This document shows positions 21,325 through 29,318 of a stretch of 38,359 bases of DNA, one piece after another. Location: the NCBI GenBank assembly GCA_946186115.1, contig CAMHLV010000029.1, positions 1 to 38,359 on the forward strand. Direction: 5' to 3'. Below the pieces are notes generated by a model. It was not told the DNA's origin. It searched no databases and saw only the letters and a list, made by a program, of their open reading frames with translations. The position numbers and the translations under genes were made by a program. The DNA comes from an uncultured Prevotella sp. (GTDB taxonomy: Bacteria; Bacteroidota; Bacteroidia; Bacteroidales; Bacteroidaceae). Numbering within the stretch: position 1 is the first letter of the stretch; the number at the start of each line of letters is the position of its first letter.

Positions 21325-22434
21325 TTATAATTCTGTTTCTTTCATGCGCTCGGCATTCTCGGCAACGGTGAGGGCATCAATCATTGGCTGGATATCACCT
21401 CCGAGGAATCCCTGCAGGTCGTGGGTGGTATAGCCGATGCGATGGTCGGTGACACGGCCCTGGGGGAAGTTATATGTACGGATCTTGGCCGAGCGGTCGC
21501 CCGTAGAGACGAGACTCTTGCGGCGCGAGGCGATGTCGTCCATATACTTCTGGTGCTCCTTATCATATATAAAAGTGTACAGGCGCGAGAGAGCACGCTC
21601 CTTGTTCTTAGGCTGGTCGCGCGTCTCGGTACACTCGATAAGGATTTCTTCGGTCTCACCGGTATTGGGATTCTTCCACATATAGCGCAGACGCACGCCA
21701 GACTCCACCTTGTTGACGTTCTGGCCGCCAGCACCGCTGGAACGGAAGGTATCCCACTTGATTTCACCCTCGTTGACGTGAACCTCGAACTTGTCGGCCT
21801 CAGGCAGTACGGCAACGGTGGCTGCCGAGGTGTGCATGCGGCCCTGAGTCTCTGTGGCAGGAACGCGCTGTACGCGGTGAACGCCCGACTCGTACTTCAG
21901 CGTGCCATAGACATCGGCACCGCTGACGGCAAAGTCTATCTCCTTGAAGCCGCCTACGGCACCTTCGGAAACACTTGTTATAGACAACTGCCAGCCCTTG
22001 GAGTCGCAGTAACTCTTATACATCTTAAACAGGTCGCCGGCAAAGAGGCATGCCTCGTCACCGCCCGTTCCTGCACGTATCTCCATCTGCACATTCTTGG
22101 CATCTTCCGGGTCCTTGGGGATGAGGGCAATCTTTATCTCCTCTTCCAACTTGGGCTGAAGAGCTTCATTCTCTGCCAGTTCCTCACGAGCCATCTCCTT
22201 CATCTCGGGATCGCTCTCGTTGGCAAGGATGTCCTTGGCTTCGCGGATGCCGTTCAGGCAAGCTATATAGCGCTTGCGGGCATCCATGATGTCGCCCAGA
22301 TCCTTATATTCCTTGGTGAGTTTCACAAAGCGGTTCTGGTCGGCAATCACAGAGGGGTCGGTAATCAGTGTCGATACCTCCTCGAAGCGTGCCTCCAGTC
22401 CGTCGAGTTTTTGTAGTATGCTGTTATTCTCCAT
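21325..22434 (-). CDS. prfA: Peptide chain release factor 1
   Basis: Recognises UAA and UAG stop codons and triggers peptide release on the ribosome. The 369-residue protein has the GGQ motif in [19 protein letters not shown] and the PAT tripeptide in [10 protein letters not shown], which distinguishes RF1 from RF2. An N-terminal helical domain is present. It lies between purM and pyrF, with one palindrome in each gap. Confidence 0.97.
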   Translation of the reverse strand: MENNSILQKLDGLEARFEEVSTLITDPSVIADQNRFVKLTKEYKDLGDIMDARKRYIACLNGIREAKDILANESDPEMKEMAREELAENEALQPKLEEEIKIALIPKDPEDAKNVQMEIRAGTGGDEACLFAGDLFKMYKSYCDSKGWQLSITSVSEGAVGGFKEIDFAVSGADVYGTLKYESGVHRVQRVPATETQGRMHTSAATVAVLPEADKFEVHVNEGEIKWDTFRSSGAGGQNVNKVESGVRLRYMWKNPNTGETEEILIECTETRDQPKNKERALSRLYTFIYDKEHQKYMDDIASRRKSLVSTGDRSAKIRTYNFPQGRVTDHRIGYTTHDLQGFLGGDIQPMIDALTVAENAERMKETEL

Positions 22435-22448
22435 ATTCTTTCTTGAGT

Positions 22449-22466
22449 GTTGCGACTGGTCGCAAC
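22449..22466. repeat. Intercistronic palindrome, copy 2 (purM-prfA)
   Basis: GTTGCGAC, TG, GTCGCAAC: an 8-bp perfect stem with a two-base centre, 9 bases after the purM stop and 14 bases before the prfA start. The flank is AAAC instead of ATAC. Confidence 0.9.
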
Positions 22467-22475
22467 AAACTGGGA

Positions 22476-23663
22476 TTAGTATGTGAAGGTGCCAAACTCA
22501 CTGTTGATAGTAAGTGAGCGGGGGCCTTCTTCTATGTGTCCAACCACTTGTGCGTCGATATTGAACGACTTGGCAATGTCTATGACCTGCTGAGCAACCT
22601 CAGGACGGACGTAGATCTCCATGCGGTGGCCCATGTTGAACACCTGATACATCTCGCGCCAGTCGGTGCCGGAGCAGTCGTGGATGGCACGGAAGAGCGG
22701 CGGCACGGGGAACATGTTGTCCTTCACTACGCGGCAGTTGTCGCCGACAAAGTGCAGTACCTTGGTCTGGGCGCCGCCAGTGCAGTGTACCATTCCGTGA
22801 ATCTCAGGGCGCAGCTCGTCGAGCAGGCGCTTGATGACGGGGGCATAGGTGCGGGTGGGGGATAGCACAAGCTGGCCCATGTCGGGCATTTCTGTGTGCT
22901 GCGACTCAGTCGCAGCATACGGGACGGCGTCCGTCAGCTTGTATTTTCCACTATACACCAGCTCATCGGGCACGGCGTGGTCGAAGCTCTCAGGATATTT
23001 CTCGGCAAGATACTTGGCGAATACATCGTGGCGGGCCGAGGTCAGTCCGTTAGAACCCATACCACCGTTGTAACGCTTCTCGTAAGTAGCCTGACCAGTG
23101 GATGATAGACCAACGATGACATCGCCCGGGCGGATATTCGCATTGTCGATGACATCGGAGCGCTTCATGCGGCAGGTAACGGTGGAATCGACGATAATAG
23201 TGCGCACCAGGTCGCCCACATCGGCAGTCTCACCACCTGTGGGATATATGCCGATGCCCATCTGGCGCAATTCTGCCAGCAGTTCGTCGGTACCATTGAT
23301 GATGGCCGAGATGACCTCACCGGGCACGAGCATCTTGTTGCGGCCGATTGTGGAGCTGACAAGGATGTTGTCAACTGCACCAACACATAGCAGGTCGTCG
23401 GTATTCATGACGATGGCATCCTGGGCTATGCCTTTCCATACACTCAGGTCGCCTGTTTCCTTCCAGTACATGTAGGCCAGGCTCGACTTGGTGCCTGCAC
23501 CATCGGCATGCATGATATTGCAATACTCAGGATCGCCACCCAGTATGTCGGGGATAATCTTGCAGAAAGCCTGCGGAAAGAGTCCCTTGTCGATGTTTTT
23601 GATGGCAGCGTGGACGTCCTCCTTGGCAGCAGAGACGCCGCGCTGCATATAGCGGTTGTTCAT
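22476..23663 (-). CDS. purM: Phosphoribosylformylglycinamidine cyclo-ligase
   Basis: Closes the imidazole ring to give AIR in purine synthesis, using ATP. The 395-residue protein matches the Bacteroidetes form: MHADGAGTKSSLAY, QDAIVMNTDDLLCVGA, YPTGGETADVGDLVRTI and GMVHCTGGAQTKVLHF are visible. Codons 250-256 (AATESQH) are written by a palindrome of the same family as those in the gene gaps, so a short surface loop appears to have been inserted in frame. purC lies farther up the same block. The chosen ATG (23663) is 16 bases after palindrome copy 4. Confidence 0.94.
   Translation of the reverse strand: MNNRYMQRGVSAAKEDVHAAIKNIDKGLFPQAFCKIIPDILGGDPEYCNIMHADGAGTKSSLAYMYWKETGDLSVWKGIAQDAIVMNTDDLLCVGAVDNILVSSTIGRNKMLVPGEVISAIINGTDELLAELRQMGIGIYPTGGETADVGDLVRTIIVDSTVTCRMKRSDVIDNANIRPGDVIVGLSSTGQATYEKRYNGGMGSNGLTSARHDVFAKYLAEKYPESFDHAVPDELVYSGKYKLTDAVPYAATESQHTEMPDMGQLVLSPTRTYAPVIKRLLDELRPEIHGMVHCTGGAQTKVLHFVGDNCRVVKDNMFPVPPLFRAIHDCSGTDWREMYQVFNMGHRMEIYVRPEVAQQVIDIAKSFNIDAQVVGHIEEGPRSLTINSEFGTFTY
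22898..22916. repeat. Palindrome copy 3, inside the purM coding sequence
   Basis: GCTGCGACT, C, AGTCGCAGC, followed by ATAC. Both arms differ from the other copies at the mirror position (GTTGC to GCTGC, GCAAC to GCAGC), so the 9-bp stem is kept. Read on the minus strand it encodes AATESQ in frame. Confidence 0.9.
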
Positions 23664-23679
23664 ATTTTTATTATGTTTT

Positions 23680-23698
23680 GTTGCGACTGAATCGCAAC
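23680..23698. repeat. Intercistronic palindrome, copy 4 (lemA-type to purM)
   Basis: GTTGCGACT, G, AATCGCAAC. The eighth pair is a C-A mismatch on the plus strand but a U-G pair in the minus-strand transcript, so the stem survives in the RNA that is made. It is 9 bases after the lemA-type stop and 16 bases before the purM start. Confidence 0.88.
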
Positions 23699-23707
23699 AT
23701 GCTGTAA

Positions 23708-24295
23708 TTAGAATTTAACTTGGGGAGCTTTCTCGGCACCTGCCTCGGCCTCGAACTTAGTCATCTGGCTGAAGCCGAACATACCAGCCAACAGGTTCTT
23801 GGGGAACGAGCGGATGACAACATTGTACTGCTGGACGACGCTGTTGAACTTGTTGCGGGCCTCGTTGATGCGGTTTTCTGTTCCTTCCAGCTGCACTTGC
23901 AGGTCGCGGAAGTTCTCGTTAGCCTTCAGGTCGGGGTAGTTCTCCTGGATAGCAATCAGCTTGCCGAGTGCGCTGCCCAGTTCACCCTGTGCCTGCTGGT
24001 ACTCCTTCAGTTTCTCGGGTGTCAGGTTCTCTGGATCGAGAGTAATCTGTGTGGCCTTAGAGCGGGCATTGACAACACCCTCGAGAGTCTCCTTCTCGTG
24101 AGAAGCATAACCCTTTACGGTCTCTACGAGGTTGGGGATGAGGTCAGCACGGCGCTGATAAGCCGACTGTACGTTGGCCAGAGCGGTAGTAGCCTTCTCC
24201 TGCTCGCTGACCATGGAGTTGTAATCACTTGCAGCCCAGCCACCAATGATGACAACTGCTGCGATAATTGCGATAAGTCCTTTGCTGATTTTCAT
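23708..24295 (-). CDS. LemA family protein
   Basis: A 195-residue membrane-anchored protein. One N-terminal membrane segment (MKISKGLIAIIAAVVIIGGWA) is followed by the LemA helical domain: YNSMVSEQEKATTALANVQSAYQRRADLIPNLVETVKGYASHE, then ARSKAT and VQQYNVVIRSFPKNLLAGMFGF. The family is widespread, and its role in the cell envelope is poorly understood. It follows a TPM-domain gene, a frequent pairing. The frame runs upstream to 24370, but those residues translate a C-rich gap, so the ATG at 24295 is used. Confidence 0.93.
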   Translation of the reverse strand: MKISKGLIAIIAAVVIIGGWAASDYNSMVSEQEKATTALANVQSAYQRRADLIPNLVETVKGYASHEKETLEGVVNARSKATQITLDPENLTPEKLKEYQQAQGELGSALGKLIAIQENYPDLKANENFRDLQVQLEGTENRINEARNKFNSVVQQYNVVIRSFPKNLLAGMFGFSQMTKFEAEAGAEKAPQVKF

Positions 24296-24332
24296 AATGA
24301 TATTATTTTTTAGTGATGAATTTATTTTGTGG

Positions 24333-24363
24333 GGGGTGTGGGTGATGTGGATGATGTGGGGGG
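24333..24363. repeat. C-rich irregular repeat behind the TPM gene
   Basis: On the minus strand a run of CCCCCC, CACATCATC, CACATCACC, CACACCCCCC directly follows the stop codon of the TPM-domain gene (24364-24366). Roughly nine-base periodicity, purine-free except for A. No stem is evident. Confidence 0.5.
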
Positions 24364-25467
24364 CTACCATCGGGAGGTGGCACCGCCTCCACCGAATGAC
24401 CCTCCGCCAAACGAGCCTCCGCTGAATCCGCCACCACCACCGAAGCCGCTGTGGCCTCCGCCTCCGCCAATAAATACTCCTCCGCCGCTTGTACTTTCAT
24501 AGAAAGGATTAGAAAGCAGGGATGTGGCACCGAGTAATCCCAGCCACTGGTATTTGCGGTTGAGAACAAGGTAGAAGATGCACCAGCCCATGAGCAGAAT
24601 GAAGTAAACGGCCATGATGCCTGCCGCTTCGTCGTCAAGTTCGTCGCTCGCACTGGTGAGGTTCGACATCTGTGGCAATTCCTTCTGCTTCAGGGTGGAG
24701 TAGATGGCTTCTGTGAGGTATATCATGCCACTGTCGGGCATCTCGGCTCGCATAGCGGGCACTACATACTGCTGTTCCAGACGATGGCATTCGGCATCGG
24801 TAAGATCTGCTTCGAGGGCGCGGCCCGGTGACATGTTGATGCTATGGTCTTGATAGCCGACTACGATTACCAGTCCACGGTCTTGTTTGCCCACGCCGTA
24901 TTTGTTGCCTACATCTTGTGCCATTCGGAAGGGATCATCGTTCTCGATATGGTTGACGACTATGACTACCGACTCGATACCAAGTTCACTGTCAAGGAGT
25001 TGCAACGTTGTGTTCATGCGGTTGACAGCGTCGCTGGTCAGTACGTTATCAGGATTTGACACGTATTGGCTGGCATCTTGCAGGTGTGGCATTGGGATGT
25101 TATCAGCATTCCACTCCTGAGTCTGTTGAGCCAGTGCTGAAGGAGCAGACTGGTCTTCAGGCATCTGTCCGATGCAGCATGTCATGGCAGCCAGAATACC
25201 AACGATGAACACCCATCCCAGGATGGTGCGCCTTCTTGCCCACTGAGGGTTGGCCTGCTTGTAGGCATTGAACAGCTGGCGGCGCTTGCCTTGGTACTCG
25301 CGTACCAGTGCCTCGTACTGCTTTGAGTACTGGCGCTTCAGCGACGAAGACCTGCGGCGCGAGATGTTACTGTTTTCCGCCTCCATGTCGAAGGCGTTCT
25401 CCAGTGCGCGTATGGCGTCGTTGTACTGGCGTGTCAGCTGGTTGACGTTATCAGCGTAGGTGCTCAT
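24364..25467 (-). CDS. TPM-domain membrane protein (YgcG/DUF2207-like)
   Basis: A 367-residue protein. A charged coiled-coil-like N-terminus (residues 1-75) is followed by a membrane segment at 81-100 (TILGWVFIVGILAAMTCCIG). An extracytoplasmic TPM domain lies at about 115-270 (YVSNPDNVLTSDAVNRMN, ESVVIVVNHI, DRGLVIVVGYQDHSINMSPGRALE). A second membrane segment lies near 290-312, and the C-terminus is rich in Gly, Ser and Phe, typical of this family. TPM proteins of this sort are often beside LemA genes, as here. Some TPM domains are phosphatases or have photosystem assembly roles, but none is established for this type. The ATG at 25467 avoids translating palindrome copy 5. Confidence 0.88.
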   Translation of the reverse strand: MSTYADNVNQLTRQYNDAIRALENAFDMEAENSNISRRRSSSLKRQYSKQYEALVREYQGKRRQLFNAYKQANPQWARRRTILGWVFIVGILAAMTCCIGQMPEDQSAPSALAQQTQEWNADNIPMPHLQDASQYVSNPDNVLTSDAVNRMNTTLQLLDSELGIESVVIVVNHIENDDPFRMAQDVGNKYGVGKQDRGLVIVVGYQDHSINMSPGRALEADLTDAECHRLEQQYVVPAMRAEMPDSGMIYLTEAIYSTLKQKELPQMSNLTSASDELDDEAAGIMAVYFILLMGWCIFYLVLNRKYQWLGLLGATSLLSNPFYESTSGGGVFIGGGGGHSGFGGGGGFSGGSFGGGSFGGGGATSRW

Positions 25468-25485
25468 ATCTGTTGGCTTTATATT

Positions 25486-25504
25486 GTTGCTGTGACACAG
25501 CAAC
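25486..25504. repeat. Intercistronic palindrome, copy 5 (aroE to TPM)
   Basis: GTTGCTGTG, A, CACAGCAAC, then ATAC. The inner four stem pairs differ from copies 1-4, yet all nine pairs are intact. It is 12 bases after the aroE stop and 18 bases before the TPM start. Confidence 0.9.
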
Positions 25505-25516
25505 ATACATTACTAT

Positions 25517-26263
25517 TTATTTCTCGTGCCAGAACTCCCACGATGCAAAGGCTTGCAGGAGCAGCATCTCAAGACCGTTCTTGGTTTGTGCGCCATATTT
25601 CTCGCCTTGCTTCATGAAGAGAGTCTCATCGGGGTTGTAGATGAGGTCGTAGAGTATGGTGTGCGAATCCATAGCCTCATAGGGCAGCTGCGGACACTCC
25701 TCGGTATGAGGATACATGCCCAGCGGTGTACAGTTGACAATGACATTGTATTCGCGAATGACTTCGGGAGTAATGTCTTTATACTGTATTGTACCCGTCT
25801 TTTCGTATCGGCTGACGAATACGGTTTCCAACCCTAAGTTGCGCAGTCCGTAGTCGATGGCCTTTGAGGCTCCTCCGGTTCCCAGGATAAGGGCTTTGTT
25901 GTGCCACTTCTTGTCGATCATGGGCTCTATGCTCTTGGTGAAGCCTATGACGTCGGAGTTGTAGCCTTTCAAAATAGTGTCTTTGCCCTGATGGGTGATG
26001 CGGATGACATTGACGGCACCGATGGAACGGGCCTCGGGCGAGATGCTGTCGAGGAAAGGCAGCACTTTCTCCTTGTAGGGGATAGTGACGTTGAGTCCCT
26101 TCAGTTCTGGGTTCTGGCTAAGCACCTCAGGCAGTGCATCGATTGTTGGAATCTCAAAGTTTTCATACACGGCATCGATGTCCTCGTCGTGGAACTTCTG
26201 GTTGAAGTAGCTGATTGAGAACGAGTGGCCGAGTGGATAGCCTATAAGTCCGTACTTGTCCAT
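25517..26263 (-). CDS. aroE: Shikimate dehydrogenase
   Basis: Reduces 3-dehydroshikimate with NADPH in aromatic amino acid synthesis. The 248-residue protein is short, as usual in Bacteroidetes. The shikimate-binding GYPLGHSFSISYFN and catalytic lysine in NVTIPYKEKVLPFLD are visible. GYNSDVIGF, the NADP-binding ILGTGGASKAIDYGL and NCTPLGMYP follow. It is 15 bases behind the ubiE stop, with no palindrome in that short gap. Confidence 0.95.
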   Translation of the reverse strand: MDKYGLIGYPLGHSFSISYFNQKFHDEDIDAVYENFEIPTIDALPEVLSQNPELKGLNVTIPYKEKVLPFLDSISPEARSIGAVNVIRITHQGKDTILKGYNSDVIGFTKSIEPMIDKKWHNKALILGTGGASKAIDYGLRNLGLETVFVSRYEKTGTIQYKDITPEVIREYNVIVNCTPLGMYPHTEECPQLPYEAMDSHTILYDLIYNPDETLFMKQGEKYGAQTKNGLEMLLLQAFASWEFWHEK

Positions 26264-26278
26264 AATTACTTTTCTTTA

Positions 26279-27010
26279 TTATTTAGTTGCAAAATACATC
26301 GTGCAGATACCGAATGTCAGCCTGCGGAAACCAACTTCCGAGAAGCCGGCTTTAGTCAGGATACCTACCATCTGCTCACCTTGGGGGAATGCCTCGATAG
26401 TGCGGGTGAGGTAGGAGTATGCGCTTTGATCGCGTGATATCAGTCGCCCGTAAAGGGGTAGTACCGTATGGGAATAGATGTGGAATAGCTGTTTCATGGG
26501 AAATGCCACGGGCGATGTCAGTTCTACGATGCTCAAGTGGCCCCCTTTGCGCAGCACGCGGCACATCTCGCGCAGTCCTGCATCGAGGTCGGCAAAGTTG
26601 CGGATGCCGAAAGCAGCGGTGACAGCGTCGAAAGTGTTGTCGGGGTAGGAGAGGTGTGTGCAGTCCTCACGTTCGAAACTCACCACACCGTCAAGTCCTT
26701 TGGCTTTTACCTTCTGCCGTCCGATATCCATCATACCCTCTGAGATATCGACACCTACCAGTCGCACAGGGCGCAGCATCTCGGCCGACAGGATGGCAAA
26801 GTCGCCTGTTCCTGTAGCGATGTCGAGGATTTCGCGCGGGGCGTGTGGCTCCAGTTGCCGTATGGCTTTACGTCGCCAACGGCGGTCGATGTCCCACGAC
26901 AGGCGATGGTTCAGTTGGTCGTAGGTGGGGGCGATGTTGTCGAACATTTGCTCCACCTGTGCGGCCTTATCGCCTGTGGTATAGGGTGTTATCGTTTCTT
27001 GCCGGTACAT
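26279..27010 (-). CDS. ubiE: Demethylmenaquinone methyltransferase
   Basis: Methylates demethylmenaquinone using S-adenosylmethionine, the last step of menaquinone synthesis; Bacteroidetes lack ubiquinone, so the MenG role applies. The 243-residue protein shows [26 protein letters not shown], the SAM motif [24 protein letters not shown] and [24 protein letters not shown]. It lies between purC and aroE. Palindrome copy 6 is 14 bases before its start. Confidence 0.95.
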   Translation of the reverse strand: MYRQETITPYTTGDKAAQVEQMFDNIAPTYDQLNHRLSWDIDRRWRRKAIRQLEPHAPREILDIATGTGDFAILSAEMLRPVRLVGVDISEGMMDIGRQKVKAKGLDGVVSFEREDCTHLSYPDNTFDAVTAAFGIRNFADLDAGLREMCRVLRKGGHLSIVELTSPVAFPMKQLFHIYSHTVLPLYGRLISRDQSAYSYLTRTIEAFPQGEQMVGILTKAGFSEVGFRRLTFGICTMYFATK

Positions 27011-27024
27011 AATTCCTGGTTGTG

Positions 27025-27043
27025 GTTGCCATACAATGGCAAC
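27025..27043. repeat. Intercistronic palindrome, copy 6 (purC-ubiE)
   Basis: GTTGCCAT, ACA, ATGGCAAC, then ATAC. An 8-bp stem whose inner bases differ from all other copies. It is 14 bases before the ubiE start and 35 bases after the purC stop, a distance enlarged by a local duplication. Confidence 0.88.
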
Positions 27044-27055
27044 ATACGTGACTTT

Positions 27056-27093
27056 TTATTTGCGGGCAGCGTAACTGCTTATTTGCGGGCAGC
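27056..27093. repeat. 15-bp direct repeat duplicating the end of purC
   Basis: TTATTTGCGGGCAGC occurs at 27056-27070 and 27079-27093, eight bases apart. The right copy is the last four codons and stop of purC (AARK and TAA on the minus strand). The left copy repeats them, stop included, in the gap. Confidence 0.9.
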
Positions 27094-28029
27094 AAGCCAG
27101 GAGCTGACGTTCTGCTCGATACGGGCTGCGATGTCTTCTGTTACATCTGCTTTCTCGAAGCGCTCGCCGATGATGTGCTCGTAGAGTTCAATATAGCGCT
27201 CGCTGACGCTCTCTGCATATTCGTCGGTAATCTCGGGCATCTGCTGACCGGGCTCGTTCATGAAGTTGTGCTCGATGAGCCACTGGCGCACAAATTCCTT
27301 AGAGAGCTGGCGCTGGGGCTCACCCTTGGCCAGTTTCTCCTCGTAGCCCTCTGCATAGAAGTAGCGGCTTGAGTCGGGAGTGTGAATCTCGTCGATGAGA
27401 TACACCTTGCCGTCGCGCTTTCCGAATTCATATTTTGTATCCACGAGGATGAGGCCCTGCTTCTGGGCTATTTCCTGACCGCGGGCAAAGAGGCGGCGTG
27501 TATAGTCTTCCATCACCTTGTAGTCCTCTTCAGAGACAATGCCCTGAGCAATGATTTCCTCACGTGAGATATTCAGGTCATGGCCCTCATCGGCTTTGGT
27601 GGTCGGTGTGATAATGGGTTCGGGGAATCGCTCGTTCTCCTTCATGCCTTCGGGCAGACGAACGCCACAGATTTCGCGCACGCCATTCTTGTATTCGCGC
27701 CAGGCAGAGCCTGTAAGGATGCTGCGGATAATCATCTCCACGCGGAAGCCCTCACACTTTAGTCCCACGGTCACCATGGGGTCGGGTGTGGCCAGTTTCC
27801 AGTTGGGGCAGATGTCGCTGGTGGCATCCAGGAACTTGGCGGCAATCTGGTTGAGTACCTGTCCCTTGAATGGTATGCCTTTAGGCAGAATGACGTCGAA
27901 GGCCGAGATGCGGTCGGTAGCCACCATCACCATCAGGTCGTCGTTGATGTTGTACACGTCGCGTACCTTTCCGTGGTACACGCTCTTTTGTCCTTCAAAA
28001 TTGAAGTCAGTCCTTGTTAATGCTTTCAT
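27079..28029 (-). CDS. purC: Phosphoribosylaminoimidazole-succinocarboxamide synthase
   Basis: Joins aspartate to CAIR in purine synthesis with ATP. The 316-residue protein is the long type of SAICAR synthetase: [56 protein letters not shown] and KEFVRQWL are visible. The ATG at 28029 overlaps the end of phoH by 23 bases. The longer frame to 28065 lies wholly within phoH and is rejected. The last four codons are duplicated in the downstream gap. Confidence 0.96.
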   Translation of the reverse strand: MKALTRTDFNFEGQKSVYHGKVRDVYNINDDLMVMVATDRISAFDVILPKGIPFKGQVLNQIAAKFLDATSDICPNWKLATPDPMVTVGLKCEGFRVEMIIRSILTGSAWREYKNGVREICGVRLPEGMKENERFPEPIITPTTKADEGHDLNISREEIIAQGIVSEEDYKVMEDYTRRLFARGQEIAQKQGLILVDTKYEFGKRDGKVYLIDEIHTPDSSRYFYAEGYEEKLAKGEPQRQLSKEFVRQWLIEHNFMNEPGQQMPEITDEYAESVSERYIELYEHIIGERFEKADVTEDIAARIEQNVSSWLAARK

Positions 28030-28975
28030 TGCTATTATTGGTTTTATCGAATTTCTCGTATGCATTGACGATACGTGTGACCAGTTTGTGGCGCACGATA
28101 TCTTTTCTGTTCAGTTCCACTATGCCGATGCCCTCTACGTCGTTCAGAATGTCAAGGGCTTCTACCAGTCCTGAGCGCTGAGTGCGCGGCAGGTCAATCT
28201 GTGTCATGTCGCCTGTGATAATCATCTTGGTGTTCCATCCCATGCGGGTAAGGAACATGCGTATCTGCTGCGGTGTGGTGTTCTGTGCCTCATCGAGGAT
28301 GACCACTGCGTCGCTCAGTGTGCGTCCGCGCATAAAAGCCAGCGGTGCTATCTGTATGACGTGGCGCTCCATCATCTCCTGCAGTTTCACCTGTGGGAGC
28401 ATATCCTCCAGGGCGTCGTACAACGGCTGAAGATATGGGTCGATCTTGTCCTTCATGTCGCCGGGCAGGAATCCCAGTTTCTCGCCTGCCTCTACGGCAG
28501 GGCGCGAGAGGATTATCTTCTTTGCTGTTTTCTCCTTCAGGGCTTTCACGGCCAGTGCTATCGACAAGTATGTCTTTCCCGTGCCTGCTGGTCCTACAGC
28601 GAATACCATGTCGTTGTCGTTATAGGCATCGATGAGCCGCTGCTGATTCTCTGAACGGGCCTTGATGGCACGTCCTGACATGGAGTAGCATACCACGCCC
28701 TCAGGTACTTCGTCCTTTGTGCGATGACCTTTCACTATATCGAGTATGTCCTCTTCCTTCAGTGAGTTGAACTTGAGGACGTGCTGGCGCATGCGCTCTG
28801 TAGCCTCCTCGAAGTGAGCCATCTGCTCTTCGTCGCCCAAAATGCGTATGACGTTGTCGCGCGCCACAATACGCATTTTAGGGTATAATGCCCTAAGCAT
28901 CTGCAAATGGGCATTGCCGGTGCCGTAGAACACCACAGGGTCAATATCTTCTAAAACAATATGTTTCTCTATCAC
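28007..28975 (-). CDS. PhoH family ATPase
   Basis: A 322-residue cytosolic P-loop NTPase of the PhoH/PhoL family, thought to act on RNA. Walker A is [19 protein letters not shown], Walker B is [15 protein letters not shown], and [10 protein letters not shown] follows. An N-terminal segment resembling a KH-like fold is present. A GTG start at 28975 (then [17 protein letters not shown]) is preferred over the ATG at 29035, because the promoter -7 element lies between them at 29002-29009. It is the first gene of the minus-strand housekeeping block. The symbol phoH is often used, but paralogues differ. Confidence 0.92.
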   Translation of the reverse strand: MIEKHIVLEDIDPVVFYGTGNAHLQMLRALYPKMRIVARDNVIRILGDEEQMAHFEEATERMRQHVLKFNSLKEEDILDIVKGHRTKDEVPEGVVCYSMSGRAIKARSENQQRLIDAYNDNDMVFAVGPAGTGKTYLSIALAVKALKEKTAKKIILSRPAVEAGEKLGFLPGDMKDKIDPYLQPLYDALEDMLPQVKLQEMMERHVIQIAPLAFMRGRTLSDAVVILDEAQNTTPQQIRMFLTRMGWNTKMIITGDMTQIDLPRTQRSGLVEALDILNDVEGIGIVELNRKDIVRHKLVTRIVNAYEKFDKTNNSNESINKD

Positions 28976-29001
28976 ATTCAGTCTGATGTAAAAAACGAGT
29001 G

Positions 29002-29032
29002 CAAAAATACAAAGAAAATCCGACTTCCCCAA
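29002..29032 (-). promoter_or_regulatory. Promoter of the phoH-purC block
   Basis: On the minus strand TATTTTTG (29002-29009) is preceded by TTG (29030-29032, within TGTTG) with a 20-base spacer. It decides the phoH start, since any transcript from it begins downstream of the ATG at 29035. Confidence 0.72.
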
Positions 29033-29071
29033 CATTTTATTCGTTTTTCTCAGTAAAAAAGTGACAATTTG

Positions 29072-29103
29072 TTTGCGAGTTTAAAGAAAAAGTATTACTT
29101 TTG
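29072..29103 (+). promoter_or_regulatory. Promoter of the leu operon
   Basis: TTTG (29072-29075) and TACTTTTG (29096-29103) with a 20-base spacer, 26 bases before the leader peptide start. Confidence 0.8.
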
Positions 29104-29129
29104 CAGCCAGTTTTAAAGAATTGACGTAA

Positions 29130-29210
29130 ATGAAAAGTCTGAATCTGCTTAGCACCCTAAATATTCTTCGACTGCGTGGCGTGGTCGGGAGTGAAAAGGC
29201 GTGCCTATAG
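29130..29210 (+). CDS. Leucine-rich leader peptide of the leu attenuator
   Basis: A 26-codon frame starting MKSLNLLSTLNILRLRG. It holds seven leucine codons (positions 4, 6, 7, 10, 13, 15 and 26), one isoleucine and two valines, far above chance. It lies between the promoter and leuA and ends just before the attenuator stem. Six of the leucines come before codon 16, so a ribosome starved of leucyl-tRNA would stall before covering the antiterminator segment (29187-29200), which is within the last part of the frame. This is the arrangement of amino acid attenuators in other bacteria. Expression is inferred. Confidence 0.85.
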   Translation: MKSLNLLSTLNILRLRGVVGSEKACL

Positions 29211-29272
29211 CAGGTATAGGATTATTGCATACATTGGAGCCTTTCTCACTTCCGAGTGTGAAAGGCTCCAAT
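29187..29272 (+). promoter_or_regulatory. leu transcription attenuator (antiterminator and terminator stems)
   Basis: Terminator: ATTGGAGCCTTTC (29233-29245) pairs with GAAAGGCTCCAAT (29260-29272). After a T-T mismatch, CAC (29247-29249) pairs with GTG (29256-29258). The loop is TTCCGA. Antiterminator: GGGAGTGAAAAGGC (29187-29200) pairs along its whole length with GCCTTTCTCACTTCC (29239-29253), using one G-U pair and one bulged base. The two structures exclude each other. The T-run after the terminator is weak (TGTTGT). A small CCTATA/TATAGG stem (29204-29220) straddles the leader stop. Confidence 0.8.
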
Positions 29273-29318
29273 TGTTGTAAATAGCAGGTAAAAATTTTTA
29301 TTTAATATATAATAAGGT

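Noticed and set aside
21302..27043. Palindromes as transcription factor operators or ordinary terminators
   Set aside because: They have no T-runs, lie within an apparently continuous gene block and not at promoters, and vary in inner sequence while keeping the stem, which favours an RNA structure over a DNA-sequence operator. Not excluded by experiment.
28976..29035. ATG start of phoH at 29035
   Set aside because: A well-formed promoter lies between this ATG and the GTG at 28975, so the ATG would not be transcribed from it.
29036..29318. tRNA or riboswitch in the leu upstream region
   Set aside because: No cloverleaf or known aptamer motif; the stems are fully explained by the leader-peptide attenuator.
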